Below are positions 16,636 through 24,849 of a stretch of DNA of 64,000 bases, piece after piece. Every line of letters starts with the position of its first letter. Position 1 is the first letter of the stretch. The position numbers and the translations under genes are program-made. Source of the stretch: MWDF01 sp964577435. GTDB taxonomy: Bacteria; Bacillota; DTU025; MWDF01. The DNA lies in the NCBI GenBank assembly GCA_964577435.1, contig CAZNZD010000001.1, positions 1 to 64,000 on the forward strand, in the 5' to 3' direction. Under the pieces are notes generated by a model, which saw nothing but the letters and a program-made list of their open reading frames with translations, was not told where the DNA came from and made no database searches.

Positions 16636-18192
16636 TTATCTTACCGGCTCGAAACTGATTCCATCCCATTCGGCGCTCGTCTGCGCATATGAGCCGCTCT
16701 CACCCATGATTACAATCTCCGGGCATTCCGCGAAGGCGTTATACCCGATTCCCTTAACGCTCGGCGGTATGAATATCCTTTTCAGGCTCTTGCAGCCGTT
16801 GAAGGTGTTTCTTCCGATGTACTCGACGCTGTCGGGTATGTTGACCTCTTTTAGGGAAACACATCCCGAAAAAGCCCTGTCGTTAACTTCTTCCACAGTG
16901 TCGGGTATGGAGAACGACTTCAAGCTGATGCAATCCATGAACATTCCACCTCTTATGCTTGAAGTGCGGGCGAAAGCACTTGCCGGGAGCACAATGCTTT
17001 CCAGCCTGCTGCAGCCTGCGAACAGCTTCGTGCCGATATAAGCGATGCCATCGTGAAGCTCCACCGCAGTAAGTGACGTGCATCCTGAGAACACCCCGTC
17101 TTCCAGCTCATCTACGCTGTGCGGCACGGCAATATCGCTAAGGCTCGTGCAATCCGCGAAAGCAAATGCACCTATCCTAGTAATTCCGGCAGGAAGGACG
17201 ATTTCTATAAGCGAGGCGCACCCTCTAAATGCATCCGCACCCACAGTGAATGGAGGCTGGTGGATTTCATAGGATGGAAAGTCATTCGGCGAGAAGCACC
17301 CCGTAAAAGGCAAGGCCTCAAGAATGTAGCTACGACTATTCATGGGATCTCTGGTTTCATCATTCATATAATCACAATAAGAATCGGAGATGCTGTCAGG
17401 GTAGTCGACAATCGAGATCCGCCTTAGTCCGGCACATCCGTTGAACGCGCCTTCCCCAATGTAGTTCACCGTCTCAGGAAGTGCGACCTCCTCAAGGCTC
17501 CCGCACCTGCGGAATGCTCCATCACCAATGTAGTAGAGGCCACGCGGGAACACGACCTCACGAAGCTTCCCGCATCCCTGGAATAGACGTTCCGGTACCT
17601 TCATCATTGCTTCCGGCAAATAGGCGGATTCGAGGCTGGAACAGCCTTCGAAGGCAGAATACCCTATTGAAGCCACATCCTTCATAGAGCCCACAGATAT
17701 CAGGCTGGAGCAATACATGAAAGCTCCGCTTCCGATTATTGCTCCTTCCTCGGGAAGTACAATTCCCTCTAGGTTTTCGCACTCGTAGAAAGCCGATCTT
17801 CCGATTCTCTTCAACCCGTTAGGCAGATTGATCTCTCTTAGCTTCCTGCAGGCAAGGAAAGCTGCATCTCCAATAGAAACCACTGTCTCGGGTAAAGACA
17901 CCGTCTCAAGGTTGATGCAGTATTCGAAGGCCGAAGCGGAAATGTAGGTGACTCCGAAGGGGACCTCTACATGTCTTAAATAGCCGTGGTACTTGAAAGC
18001 ATCTTCCCGCAATCCCCTGACCCTGATTCCATCAATCTCCCAAGGGATGTAGAGCTTCTCGCTTTCTCCGTCGTAACCTAATATCTCCCCGGTAGATGGG
18101 TCGAATCGGTATTCCCGCACATTGTATGAAACCTCTCCTACCGGGATAGACAGCATCAGGCATAACAGAAGCGATACGGCAAACGATTTCAC
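16636..18192 (-). CDS. Secreted BspA-like leucine-rich repeat protein
   Basis: This is a protein of about 518 aa built from BspA/LRR_5-type repeats of about 23 residues. Each has the pattern hydrophobic-IG-x-x-AF-x-x-C-x-x-L-x-x-hydrophobic-x-LP (for example GDAAFLACRKLREINLPNGLKRIG). I count roughly 14 repeats from residue 60 to the end, with one irregular insertion carrying SDSYCDYMNDETRD. The start is taken as GTG 18192 (MKSFAVSLLLCLMLSIPVG), a signal peptide; the frame reaches 18234. Proteins of this class are surface or secreted and bind host or cell-surface ligands in some species. Here only export and the repeat fold are supported. Confidence 0.85.
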   Translation of the reverse strand: MKSFAVSLLLCLMLSIPVGEVSYNVREYRFDPSTGEILGYDGESEKLYIPWEIDGIRVRGLREDAFKYHGYLRHVEVPFGVTYISASAFEYCINLETVSLPETVVSIGDAAFLACRKLREINLPNGLKRIGRSAFYECENLEGIVLPEEGAIIGSGAFMYCSSLISVGSMKDVASIGYSAFEGCSSLESAYLPEAMMKVPERLFQGCGKLREVVFPRGLYYIGDGAFRRCGSLEEVALPETVNYIGEGAFNGCAGLRRISIVDYPDSISDSYCDYMNDETRDPMNSRSYILEALPFTGCFSPNDFPSYEIHQPPFTVGADAFRGCASLIEIVLPAGITRIGAFAFADCTSLSDIAVPHSVDELEDGVFSGCTSLTAVELHDGIAYIGTKLFAGCSRLESIVLPASAFARTSSIRGGMFMDCISLKSFSIPDTVEEVNDRAFSGCVSLKEVNIPDSVEYIGRNTFNGCKSLKRIFIPPSVKGIGYNAFAECPEIVIMGESGSYAQTSAEWDGISFEPVR

Positions 18193-18386
18193 TGGAACAC
18201 CTGCTTCCGATAAAGATAGAGGGCTAGTTTGCAAGGCTCAAGATAGGAGTGCAGCCTAACCGCTGCTATTCATTAAACGTCAGCAGACGATGGGCAATTC
18301 CAGTGTTTTCCTTATTGAGTGCAAATCTCTAATCCATCGATCATACATAAAAAGGATAAGCGGTAGTTCGTGTGCCCGAGAAAGCC

Positions 18387-18392
18387 TATAAT
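18387..18392 (+). promoter_or_regulatory. -10 box (TATAAT) for the small membrane protein
   Basis: A perfect TATAAT lies 36 nt upstream of the ATG at 18428. The expected -35 position holds only a weak match (TAGTTC, 17 nt upstream). Confidence 0.5.
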
Positions 18393-18427
18393 AGTTACAT
18401 TTGGCAATGCTAACGGAGGATATCAGT

Positions 18428-18625
18428 ATGAGCCACAAGGATTTCGTCAAGAGCTTCTTCACCCTGTCCGCACTGTCTTTGGTTGCCTCAGCCGCCGTCA
18501 GTTACCTCTACAATCTGCTTATCCATGGAGCTGGTTTCGTGGACTGGCAGACGTCCTTCCGCTTCTCCATCCTATTCGGGTTAGTTCTGACGTGGATAAG
18601 AAACAGTAGGGGGAAGAAGGCCTGA
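18428..18625 (+). CDS. Small two-helix membrane protein
   Basis: This is a 65-residue protein starting MSHKDFVKSFFTLSALSLVA. A GGAGG precedes the ATG by 8 nt, and a TATAAT box is upstream, so expression is plausible. Two hydrophobic segments are visible (FTLSALSLVASAAVSYLYNLLI and FSILFGLVLTWI), joined by a short loop with GAGFVDWQTS, and a basic tail RNSRGKKA. No family recognised. It stands between genes on the opposite strand and forms its own unit. Confidence 0.6.
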   Translation: MSHKDFVKSFFTLSALSLVASAAVSYLYNLLIHGAGFVDWQTSFRFSILFGLVLTWIRNSRGKKA

Positions 18626-18697
18626 TTTACGTATCCGACAGCGCTGCTACGACTTATCCTCCAAATGCGGTTCGATATCTTTCGCCTTCTCATCGAC

Positions 18698-20173
18698 CTA
18701 GTTGCCCATATCAGGCTTGTCAGCCTCGCCTATGATGCTTCTTGCGACATACCAAGAGGTGATCATGGCAGTAGGCACCCCGCCCGGGTTGTGGACATAA
18801 TGCCCTACGGGATAGAAGCGCTTAATGGGCAGGTCCTCATCGAACTTGAAGCGTGGAGCCTTCGACGGATCCCAATTCCAGCCCGCAGTGGCACCTTTGC
18901 TGTTTCCTGTATACCTCTCGTAGGTAAGCGGTGAGGCGGCCTCCCGGACCAAGATGCCCGCCCGCAATCCCGGCAGGAACTCCTCGGCGCGAGCGATCAG
19001 CTCCTCTGCGGCTTCCCTTTTACGAACCAGGTAAGCCGCCCTGTCGTCCTTCAACCCCTCCCAGTCCTCATAGGGACTCAGTATGCCGACGAAAAGCGCA
19101 TGCTTGCCTTCCGGTGCCACCGACGGGTCATCCTTGCTGAGAAGGACCAACTGTATGTATTTGCCGTCGGCGCAGGTGAAGAAGACGTGGCTTCCTTGAA
19201 ACCTCTTCAGGCCCGCAGATAGCCCCGGGTTCCCATCCAAGCCCAGGAACAGGGAGAATATTGATTCCGACGGCTTGGCTCTCTCAAGCTTCTCTGCCAT
19301 TGTTCCGGGCAGATTGCCGCGCCCGATCAGATTAAAACATGTCTTCCTCAGGTCGGCAGCCGAAACCACCCAGTCGGAAGGGATGAAGCCTCCCTCCGAA
19401 AGCTCCACACCTTTCGCCCTTCCACCTTCTGTCACGATTCTCCGAATCTCCTCCCCAAGGTGGATCTCACCGCCATGCTCTCTCACATAGCGGGCCATCA
19501 GGTCTGCAAGCTCCTGCAATCCTCCTTCGGGGACCCAGGCGTCGCCGTAGTAGGAGGCCCACATACCCAGCGTGTTCTTCCCGGTCATGACCGGATATCC
19601 CAGCTGGTTTAGCATCTGCCGTAGAAGCCTATCCTTGAAGAGGCTGTCGTGAAGGCTGCGGTTTGTGTTGCGTCCTGCGACAAGCGCCGCCCAGGGGAAA
19701 AGAGGATGCCTTACGATAAGCTTGAGCATGCTTATAGGCACGCCTTGCCCGAACATCATGCCGCTTTCCAGCATGTCCCGGAAGGCGCTGCTGCCGATTC
19801 CCACCCAGCGGAAGTACCGCCTGAGCGCCTGCTTCTCACCCGGAAAGTGCCCTGCAAGAAGCCTTTCGGTCTTACTCGGCCCATCTAGTAGGATGTCGTT
19901 TGGTCCCCAGCTCATCTGATGCTTAACCGGAATGAACCTCAAACATTCCTTAAGGCCCAGCTCCTTGAGTATCGGAAAGATGATGCCGTTCGACCCGAAG
20001 GAGGTCGGACCGGCCGGGAAGGTGAAGCCTTCCCTCCTGAATGACGACATATATCCTCCGGGCACTTTATGCTTCTCATACACTGCTACGGAGAAGCCTT
20101 GCCGGGCAAGATACGCAGCGATGGTAAGCCCCGCCATCCCCCCGCCGATTACCGCAACTGTCCTATCCTTCAT
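18698..20173 (-). CDS. FAD-dependent oxidoreductase, phytoene desaturase / carotenoid isomerase-like
   Basis: This is a 491-residue flavoprotein. The N-terminus VAVIGGGMAGLTIAAYLARQGFSVAVYEKHKVPGG is the FAD-binding Rossmann motif with the acidic ribose-binding residue. The C-terminal NPGGVPTAMITSWYVARSI is the second FAD-contact motif of CrtI-like enzymes. In between are VPEGGLQELADLM and VVSAADLRKT, standard for the family. No carotenoid genes are nearby, so the substrate is unknown; bacterial relatives act on carotenoids, retinoids or other lipids. It starts inside the end of the upstream membrane-protein gene (11-nt overlap), so the two are coupled. Confidence 0.8.
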   Translation of the reverse strand: MKDRTVAVIGGGMAGLTIAAYLARQGFSVAVYEKHKVPGGYMSSFRREGFTFPAGPTSFGSNGIIFPILKELGLKECLRFIPVKHQMSWGPNDILLDGPSKTERLLAGHFPGEKQALRRYFRWVGIGSSAFRDMLESGMMFGQGVPISMLKLIVRHPLFPWAALVAGRNTNRSLHDSLFKDRLLRQMLNQLGYPVMTGKNTLGMWASYYGDAWVPEGGLQELADLMARYVREHGGEIHLGEEIRRIVTEGGRAKGVELSEGGFIPSDWVVSAADLRKTCFNLIGRGNLPGTMAEKLERAKPSESIFSLFLGLDGNPGLSAGLKRFQGSHVFFTCADGKYIQLVLLSKDDPSVAPEGKHALFVGILSPYEDWEGLKDDRAAYLVRKREAAEELIARAEEFLPGLRAGILVREAASPLTYERYTGNSKGATAGWNWDPSKAPRFKFDEDLPIKRFYPVGHYVHNPGGVPTAMITSWYVARSIIGEADKPDMGN

Positions 20174-21062
20174 GGGCTTGAACCTCCTGGTTAACTACCT
20201 GCCTTCTAGCAAGGAGGATGGCTCCCAATATTACCAAGGCGATACCCGCTAGTGCTAATGCTGTAGATATGGCAGATTCCGGGCGAAGCAAGAATACGAG
20301 AAAGTATGCGGCAATTGGCAACACCTGCGAGGGGAAGTACTGGATCGGAACCAGCCTTGACACGTTCCCGCAGCTGAGCGCATGCTGTGTCTCCGAAATG
20401 CCCAGGATGCTACCGGCAAGCACAATGCCTGTCGCTGTCGCGGCATAAAGAAGGTCGGCTGCCGAAAACCTTCCCGAGCTCCACCTGGCCGGCAGGGCCA
20501 TAAGTATCCCCAGCCAGAGATTCGATTGGGAGAACAGCAATCCTGCGTTCAGGATCCTGAGAATGCCCCTCATGCGCCTATTTGCCTTCTGCAATGCATG
20601 GCAAGCCGATGAAAGCGCGGCTACAGATGCGGTGAAGAGGCCCAGGCGCAGAATGAAGGCAGTATCGTACAAGTCGATCGACCGGACATCTATCGACATG
20701 CGGCTTAGGCCGAAGGACGTGACAGCTGCCATTACAAGGGCTATGCCGGCTACTTCTCCCGCATTCAGCTTCTCTCCTGCGAGCCTGGCCGCACCTATAG
20801 CGAGAGGTATCAGGCCGATGGCCATAAGCCCGGGGAGCATGGCCGGACCGATCATTGCCTGAGCCAGCACATTAAGCGGCACCCCGACGAGAAACTGAAG
20901 TGCGAACCCGGCAAGCCACAATGGATTGCGGATAACACGGCGCATAAGGCTCCCATCATGCGGCATCTTCATGATCGCCAGCTTCTGGACCAGTACGCCT
21001 ATGTTGAAAGCCGTCCCCGCCGCCAAGGCGGCCGCCACTCCCGCCCAATAGGAACCGAGCAT
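20163..21062 (-). CDS. DMT/EamA-like integral membrane protein
   Basis: This is a protein of 299 residues with about nine or ten hydrophobic helices in the arrangement of drug/metabolite-type transporters (for example LAAGTAFNIGVLVQKLAI, LAGFALQFLVGVPLNVLAQAMIG, VAGIALVMAAVTSFGL, ISTALALAGIALVILGAILLA). The ATG at 21062 is preceded by GGGAGGG, while the longer frame to 21146 lacks a signal. The substrate cannot be read from the sequence. Coupling to the downstream flavoprotein suggests transport of its substrate or product. Confidence 0.7.
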   Translation of the reverse strand: MLGSYWAGVAAALAAGTAFNIGVLVQKLAIMKMPHDGSLMRRVIRNPLWLAGFALQFLVGVPLNVLAQAMIGPAMLPGLMAIGLIPLAIGAARLAGEKLNAGEVAGIALVMAAVTSFGLSRMSIDVRSIDLYDTAFILRLGLFTASVAALSSACHALQKANRRMRGILRILNAGLLFSQSNLWLGILMALPARWSSGRFSAADLLYAATATGIVLAGSILGISETQHALSCGNVSRLVPIQYFPSQVLPIAAYFLVFLLRPESAISTALALAGIALVILGAILLARRQVVNQEVQAHEG

Positions 21063-21114
21063 CGTAACCCTCCCGCCGGGAAGGCCCAATAAGCGGGCCT
21101 TCCCCGATAAGCAC

Positions 21115-21810
21115 CTATACCTGAGCCGTCTCCAGCTTGCTTTCATCTATCCCCCGCTTTAGAAGCCAGCCGAGGAAGGCGAACTCCGCGAACATGCCGG
21201 GGATTAGAAGGAACGCCTCCACGGACCCGCCGAAGCCCAGGAAGTGAGCCGCTACGGAAAGCAGCCCGCAGGCCGCCTCCACAATGAACAGCACGCCGTA
21301 TCCTTTGGGGATGAACTTCGAGCGCCAGATCAGAAGCCCGAGCGGCAGCACCCAGAGCGCGAAGAAAGACTGCCCTATCATATATCCATGATTGTAGGCG
21401 TCGAAGCTGGACATGGCCAGCGCCTGCAGCTGAGCTTCGGAGAACGCCCCCATGTATGAGCCGGAGGTCAGTATCGTAAGCGGGGCGAGCTCGTTTAGCA
21501 CATTCGACAGCAGAAGCACGGAGCCTGCCGCGGCGAAAAGGACCATCATCTGAGCCAGGTTCTTGTTCACTGAGACCAGAAGCCTGTACAGCGCAATCGC
21601 AGTGAACAGGTAGCAGAGGGACATGAGTATGTCGCTAAGGATTCCGAAGCGGTACAGAAGCCCGTTTGCCAGGATGTTGCCCGCGGTAACCGCGGCGTCG
21701 CCCGGTATGAAGATGCCCTGACGGAAGAATAACTCCGCGAAAAGTCCGAATGCGGCCATGAGCAGGAAAAATATTCCGGCAAGCCTTGCAATTCCCTTAG
21801 TAGGATTCAT
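21115..21810 (-). CDS. DUF4386-type membrane protein
   Basis: This is a 231-residue protein with about six or seven membrane helices. It matches the DUF4386 pattern: an N-terminal GIARLAGIFFLLMAAFGLF, the second-loop RFGILSDILMSLCYLFTAIALYRLL, and a later AYNHGYMIGQSFFALWVLPLGLLIWRS. Function is unknown in this family. The four-base overlap with the upstream gene's stop (ATGA) indicates coupling. A second DUF4386 protein is encoded at 22388-23122 in the same cluster. Confidence 0.78.
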   Translation of the reverse strand: MNPTKGIARLAGIFFLLMAAFGLFAELFFRQGIFIPGDAAVTAGNILANGLLYRFGILSDILMSLCYLFTAIALYRLLVSVNKNLAQMMVLFAAAGSVLLLSNVLNELAPLTILTSGSYMGAFSEAQLQALAMSSFDAYNHGYMIGQSFFALWVLPLGLLIWRSKFIPKGYGVLFIVEAACGLLSVAAHFLGFGGSVEAFLLIPGMFAEFAFLGWLLKRGIDESKLETAQV

Positions 21811-22238
21811 CTCATTGCCCTTCTTTCATAGGTTGTTACAACGGTTTCGGGCTTCGGGCCCTTCCAGGTCCAGGCAGCCCAGATCATATAAACCATGGCA
21901 GCGACCTCTGCCGTGGCGAAGAACAGGTAGTGAAGGTCCAGCGACCCGCCAGCGACGACGAATGCTATGGTTATCACGGATGCGGCTATGTTCGCAAGCC
22001 TGTTTGCCCTGTGGCCAAGCACCCTTGACAGTATTATCATTGCTATCGGGATTTCGATTACGACCGCGAATGCCAGCATCATCTCCTGGCTCACATGCAC
22101 CTGCGCCTTCTGCGCGCCGGCTTGAAGCATGAAGGAGAAGATGTCAGCAGCCAGTATGTTGACCATCACGAATACCCATAGGGTCGAAAGGCGCGCTTTC
22201 ATCTCTTGAAGTCCGGTCTGGGGCTTGAAGGTTCTCAT
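21807..22238 (-). CDS. Small four-helix membrane protein (DUF6326-like)
   Basis: This is a 143-residue membrane protein. After a basic N-terminus (MRTFKPQTGLQEMKARLS) there are four hydrophobic helices: LWVFVMVNILAADIFSFML, MLAFAVVIEIPIAMIILSRVL, ANIAASVITIAFVVAG and FFATAEVAAMVYMIWAAWTW. This layout resembles proteins annotated DUF6326, but I hold that name loosely. An AAAAGGAG Shine-Dalgarno precedes the ATG. It is encoded directly before a DUF4386 gene with overlapping start and stop. Confidence 0.65.
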   Translation of the reverse strand: MRTFKPQTGLQEMKARLSTLWVFVMVNILAADIFSFMLQAGAQKAQVHVSQEMMLAFAVVIEIPIAMIILSRVLGHRANRLANIAASVITIAFVVAGGSLDLHYLFFATAEVAAMVYMIWAAWTWKGPKPETVVTTYERRAMR

Positions 22239-22387
22239 TCTCGTATCTCCTTTTCGTTGCCCGGGGCAGCCCCCCCGATGAGGCCGGACTGCTCCGGATT
22301 ATCTTAGAAATCGCCTTTTGGGTCGCACTTCATCAAGGCATGGTGATTCCCATGTCATCTGCGCCTGGTTTTCCGTTGTCAGGGGGG

Positions 22388-23122
22388 TTAGATTACGGAG
22401 GCCTGTACTGTGATGCCCGCCTGCTTGTTGAACCCCTTTGCGATGAGCCATACGGCAAGGACCATCTCCTGCAGCAGCATCGGCATCGTCATAAGGCATT
22501 CAGCGTCGGATCCGCTTCCGATTGCACCGAACAGGACCAGCATCCCCGACAGGAAGTAGGAGACGGCCGAGACAAGGCCCCAAACCGAGATCCACCTGGG
22601 TACGAGCCTTGCGCGATACAGCACCGAGTAGAGCATGACAGCCCCGATGATGAAGAAGAGCATCGTTATGGCGCTTCCCGCCCTGGGGTCCGTAAGCGCC
22701 TTGCTCACAGCGCTCAGCACCGCGGCATCTGCGCCGACTTGGCCGGCGGCCCTGCCCAGCGCCACGGAGATGAGCCAGCAGAACGCCGTTATCATGTAAG
22801 TTGCAGTCTCAAGAGCGCCTCTGAATACCACGTAACCGGTCGCCACAGCCGGGTTGTGCTTCCTGAGCACGGGATAGAGACAGACAGACATCATCGCAAG
22901 CGCTATTCCCATCGTCAGTATGAGAAGCGCACCGATTATCACGGGAGCCGGGTTGCCTACCACGTTGCCAAGATAGTTCGGATCGTCCAGGATGAGCTTT
23001 GCGACAACCGAGCAGCAGCCTGCCACAGTGCCGATGATGTAAAGCGTTCCTACCTTAGCTGCTGTACGGCGCAGCTGTTTCGCCTCTGTCATCTCCGCCT
23101 TGGTCGCCATTAACTCATTCAT
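22388..23122 (-). CDS. DUF4386-type membrane protein (second copy)
   Basis: This is a 244-residue protein with six or seven hydrophobic segments in the DUF4386 order: VGTLYIIGTVAGCCSVVAKLIL, APVIIGALLILTMGIALAMMSVCLYPVL, GYVVFRGALETATYMITAFCWLI and RWISVWGLVSAVSYFLSGMLVLFG. The ATG lies within the end of the XRE regulator gene (8-nt overlap), so it is very likely under that regulator. Function unknown. Confidence 0.75.
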   Translation of the reverse strand: MNELMATKAEMTEAKQLRRTAAKVGTLYIIGTVAGCCSVVAKLILDDPNYLGNVVGNPAPVIIGALLILTMGIALAMMSVCLYPVLRKHNPAVATGYVVFRGALETATYMITAFCWLISVALGRAAGQVGADAAVLSAVSKALTDPRAGSAITMLFFIIGAVMLYSVLYRARLVPRWISVWGLVSAVSYFLSGMLVLFGAIGSGSDAECLMTMPMLLQEMVLAVWLIAKGFNKQAGITVQASVI

Positions 23123-23348
23123 TTACGTTCCCTTCTTTCTGATAGCTGAATACTTCCCCTATGGCCACGCCGAACGCATCGGCGATCTTGAAAGCCAACT
23201 CCAGCGAAGGTGAGTACTTGCCCGCCTCAATGGAGATTATGGTCTGCCTGGATACCCCAGTCCTCTCAGCAAGCTCCTGCTGCGTCATCTCGTTGGCGAA
23301 GAAGCGCAGCCTTCTGATGTTGTTCTTGACCTCGAAACCCTTGCTCAT
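23115..23348 (-). CDS. XRE-family helix-turn-helix regulator
   Basis: This is a 77-residue DNA-binding protein almost entirely made of one Cro/C1-type HTH: NNIRRLRFFANEMTQQELAERTGVSRQTIISIEAGKYSPSLELAFKIADAFGVAIGEVF. The start at 23348 follows GAGAGGAG by about 9 nt. It is encoded after a membrane protein (23399-23896) and overlaps a DUF4386 gene. This regulator-plus-membrane-protein pairing is common in Firmicutes, where the regulator represses its own operon. A palindrome over the presumed promoter at 23959-23976 is the natural candidate site (inference). Confidence 0.88.
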   Translation of the reverse strand: MSKGFEVKNNIRRLRFFANEMTQQELAERTGVSRQTIISIEAGKYSPSLELAFKIADAFGVAIGEVFSYQKEGNVNE

Positions 23349-23398
23349 ACCAAGCACTCCTCTCATGATGGCTTCTGGCTATCGGTGGACAGGTCAGC

Positions 23399-23896
23399 TC
23401 AGATGCCCTTCATGTAGTAGTAGATATGGGCGACGCCCTCGATCATCGCGCCTATAGCAAAGGAGCCGAAAAGGATGTTGAGCATCACCGCGGGCGCCCA
23501 GTTAAGCACGAGTGAGCCAAGTGCCGCGACGAAGCCTATGCCCACTACGGTGAACCCTATCCTGGTGGACTTAAGCTCGATCATCTTGTCCATCTCGTCT
23601 TCGACCATCTCCAGCTCGATCGACTTCTCGACCTTCTTGTCGTCGCATGTGCCGGTCTTGATCTGCTCGTTGACCGCCGCCGCTATCGAAAGAAGGATGT
23701 GGAAGATGATCTGAATAACTATCATGGCCGCCACTCCAATTCCGATGAACAGCAGTATCGTCACCGCCCAGAACCTCATGTCGTCCATCGCAGCTGCTCC
23801 CGAGTTCACCTTCCCGAAAGCATAGATGCAATAGAAGGCAAGAAGGGCTATGCCGGTGAGCAATGACAGTATCGTTCTCTTGATCTTGTATGACAT
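23399..23896 (-). CDS. Four-helix membrane protein paired with the XRE regulator
   Basis: This is a 165-residue protein with two N-terminal helices (ILSLLTGIALLAFYCIYAF; FWAVTILLFIGIGVAAMIVIQIIFHILL), a charged cytoplasmic middle rich in Glu/Lys (GTCDDKKVEKSIELEMVEDEMDKMIELKS) and two C-terminal helices. Proteins of this layout are frequently encoded next to small XRE regulators, but no biochemical function is established to my knowledge. GGAGG precedes the ATG. It is the first gene after the candidate operator at 23936-23976. Confidence 0.72.
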   Translation of the reverse strand: MSYKIKRTILSLLTGIALLAFYCIYAFGKVNSGAAAMDDMRFWAVTILLFIGIGVAAMIVIQIIFHILLSIAAAVNEQIKTGTCDDKKVEKSIELEMVEDEMDKMIELKSTRIGFTVVGIGFVAALGSLVLNWAPAVMLNILFGSFAIGAMIEGVAHIYYYMKGI

Positions 23897-23935
23897 TTCA
23901 GTACGCCTCCTGTATTAGTAAATTCTACAGTTCTA

Positions 23936-23976
23936 TTTGTAATACTTACTTATCTTTATGTCAAGTATATTTTACA
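23936..23976 (-). promoter_or_regulatory. Promoter with overlapping imperfect palindrome (candidate XRE operator)
   Basis: On the minus strand a perfect -35 TTGACA (23959-23964) is followed 17 nt later by TACAAA (23936-23941). The -35 is embedded in TGTAAAATATACTTGACA (23959-23976), which matches its own reverse complement at 14 of 18 positions. This is a good candidate for autorepression by the small XRE protein encoded 600 nt downstream. Confidence 0.6.
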
Positions 23977-24097
23977 TAGAAACCGAAATTCTGCACTTCT
24001 GTGGAATCAACCTGCATTTTGCATGAATTGCTTACATTGGAAAGCAGCGCATCCAAAACAATCCTCAAGATGATCGACATGTGACATGAAAGAGAAT

Positions 24098-24120
24098 TGC
24101 CGGCGGTTCCCCCGCCGGCA
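24098..24120 (-). terminator. Terminator of the metal/FNR operon
   Basis: A perfect 8-bp GC stem (GCCGGCGG / CCGCCGGC), extended by one T-A pair, lies 38 nt after the FNR-like stop. On the minus strand it is followed by a pyrimidine-rich TTCTCTTTC. Confidence 0.65.
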
Positions 24121-24157
24121 GCGCTGTTGGATATTCCGAAGCGCGATGCTGTCGCTC

Positions 24158-24838
24158 TTACAGGATGTTTTCTAGCCCCTTCCGATCCAGGATGCGTATC
24201 CTCCTCTGCCCCTCAAGCTCTATTAGGCCCTGCTCCTGAAAGCTTGAAAGCTTCCTCGAAAGGGTCTCCTGGCTCATGCCGATCTGCGAGGCGAGGTCAG
24301 ACTTCCTCATGCCGAGCACGATTTCGTCGCCTTCGCCCGCAAGCTTCAGGAGCGCCTGGGCCAGCCTCTGCTCCACCGACAGAAGGTTGATGTCCTCGAT
24401 TAGCTCCTCCACACTTCCCAGGCGTCTGCTCAGCTCCTCTATTATCTTCAGCGCGATGGAAGGGCTTTCGAGCATCAGCTTCTTGAGCTTACTGCCATCT
24501 ATCATGCACATCGTGGTAGCCTCGAGGGCTTCCGCATTGTCGGACATGGGAACTGGGTTAAGAAGGGACAGCTCTCCCATGAACGAACCGGGGCCCAGCA
24601 CCCTGATGACCTGTTCTTTGCCCGATGTGCCGAGCCTGGTTACCTTCACCCCGCCCTTATGGATCACATAGAGCTTCCCGCCCTCGTCTCCCTCAAGATA
24701 GACCATCTCGCCCTTCTGATAGGTCCTGTCAGTGGTGATGGCCGCGATCTTCAACATCTCCTCTTCGGTCACGCTGCTGAAGATCGGAACCGACTCTATG
24801 CAGTTGGAGCTCTTATGCAAGGAGCAATTTCCGCTCAT
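24158..24838 (-). CDS. Crp/FNR-family transcription regulator with N-terminal cysteine pair
   Basis: This is a regulator of about 226 aa: cyclic-nucleotide-binding-type sensor domain (FSSVTEEEMLKIA through FMGELSLL), long dimer helix, and C-terminal winged HTH. The recognition helix reads SQETLSRKL; the E-x-x-S-R pattern equals that with which E. coli FNR reads TTGAT half-sites. Two cysteines at the N-terminus (NCSLHKSSNC) and one in the sensor domain (TTMCMID) could hold a redox or metal site, though they do not reproduce FNR's four-cysteine Fe-S set. The ATG at 24838 is preceded by AGAGG at 8 nt; a GTG at 24847 is the alternative. It lies right after the P-type ATPase, and a perfect FNR box precedes the operon, so it probably controls itself. 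Confidence 0.88.
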   Translation of the reverse strand: MSGNCSLHKSSNCIESVPIFSSVTEEEMLKIAAITTDRTYQKGEMVYLEGDEGGKLYVIHKGGVKVTRLGTSGKEQVIRVLGPGSFMGELSLLNPVPMSDNAEALEATTMCMIDGSKLKKLMLESPSIALKIIEELSRRLGSVEELIEDINLLSVEQRLAQALLKLAGEGDEIVLGMRKSDLASQIGMSQETLSRKLSSFQEQGLIELEGQRRIRILDRKGLENIL

Positions 24839-24849
24839 TCCGGTCACCT

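Noticed and set aside
24158..24838. Canonical oxygen-sensing FNR with a 4Fe-4S cluster
   Set aside because: Only two N-terminal cysteines and one further cysteine are present, not the four in FNR spacing. I call it FNR-like only.
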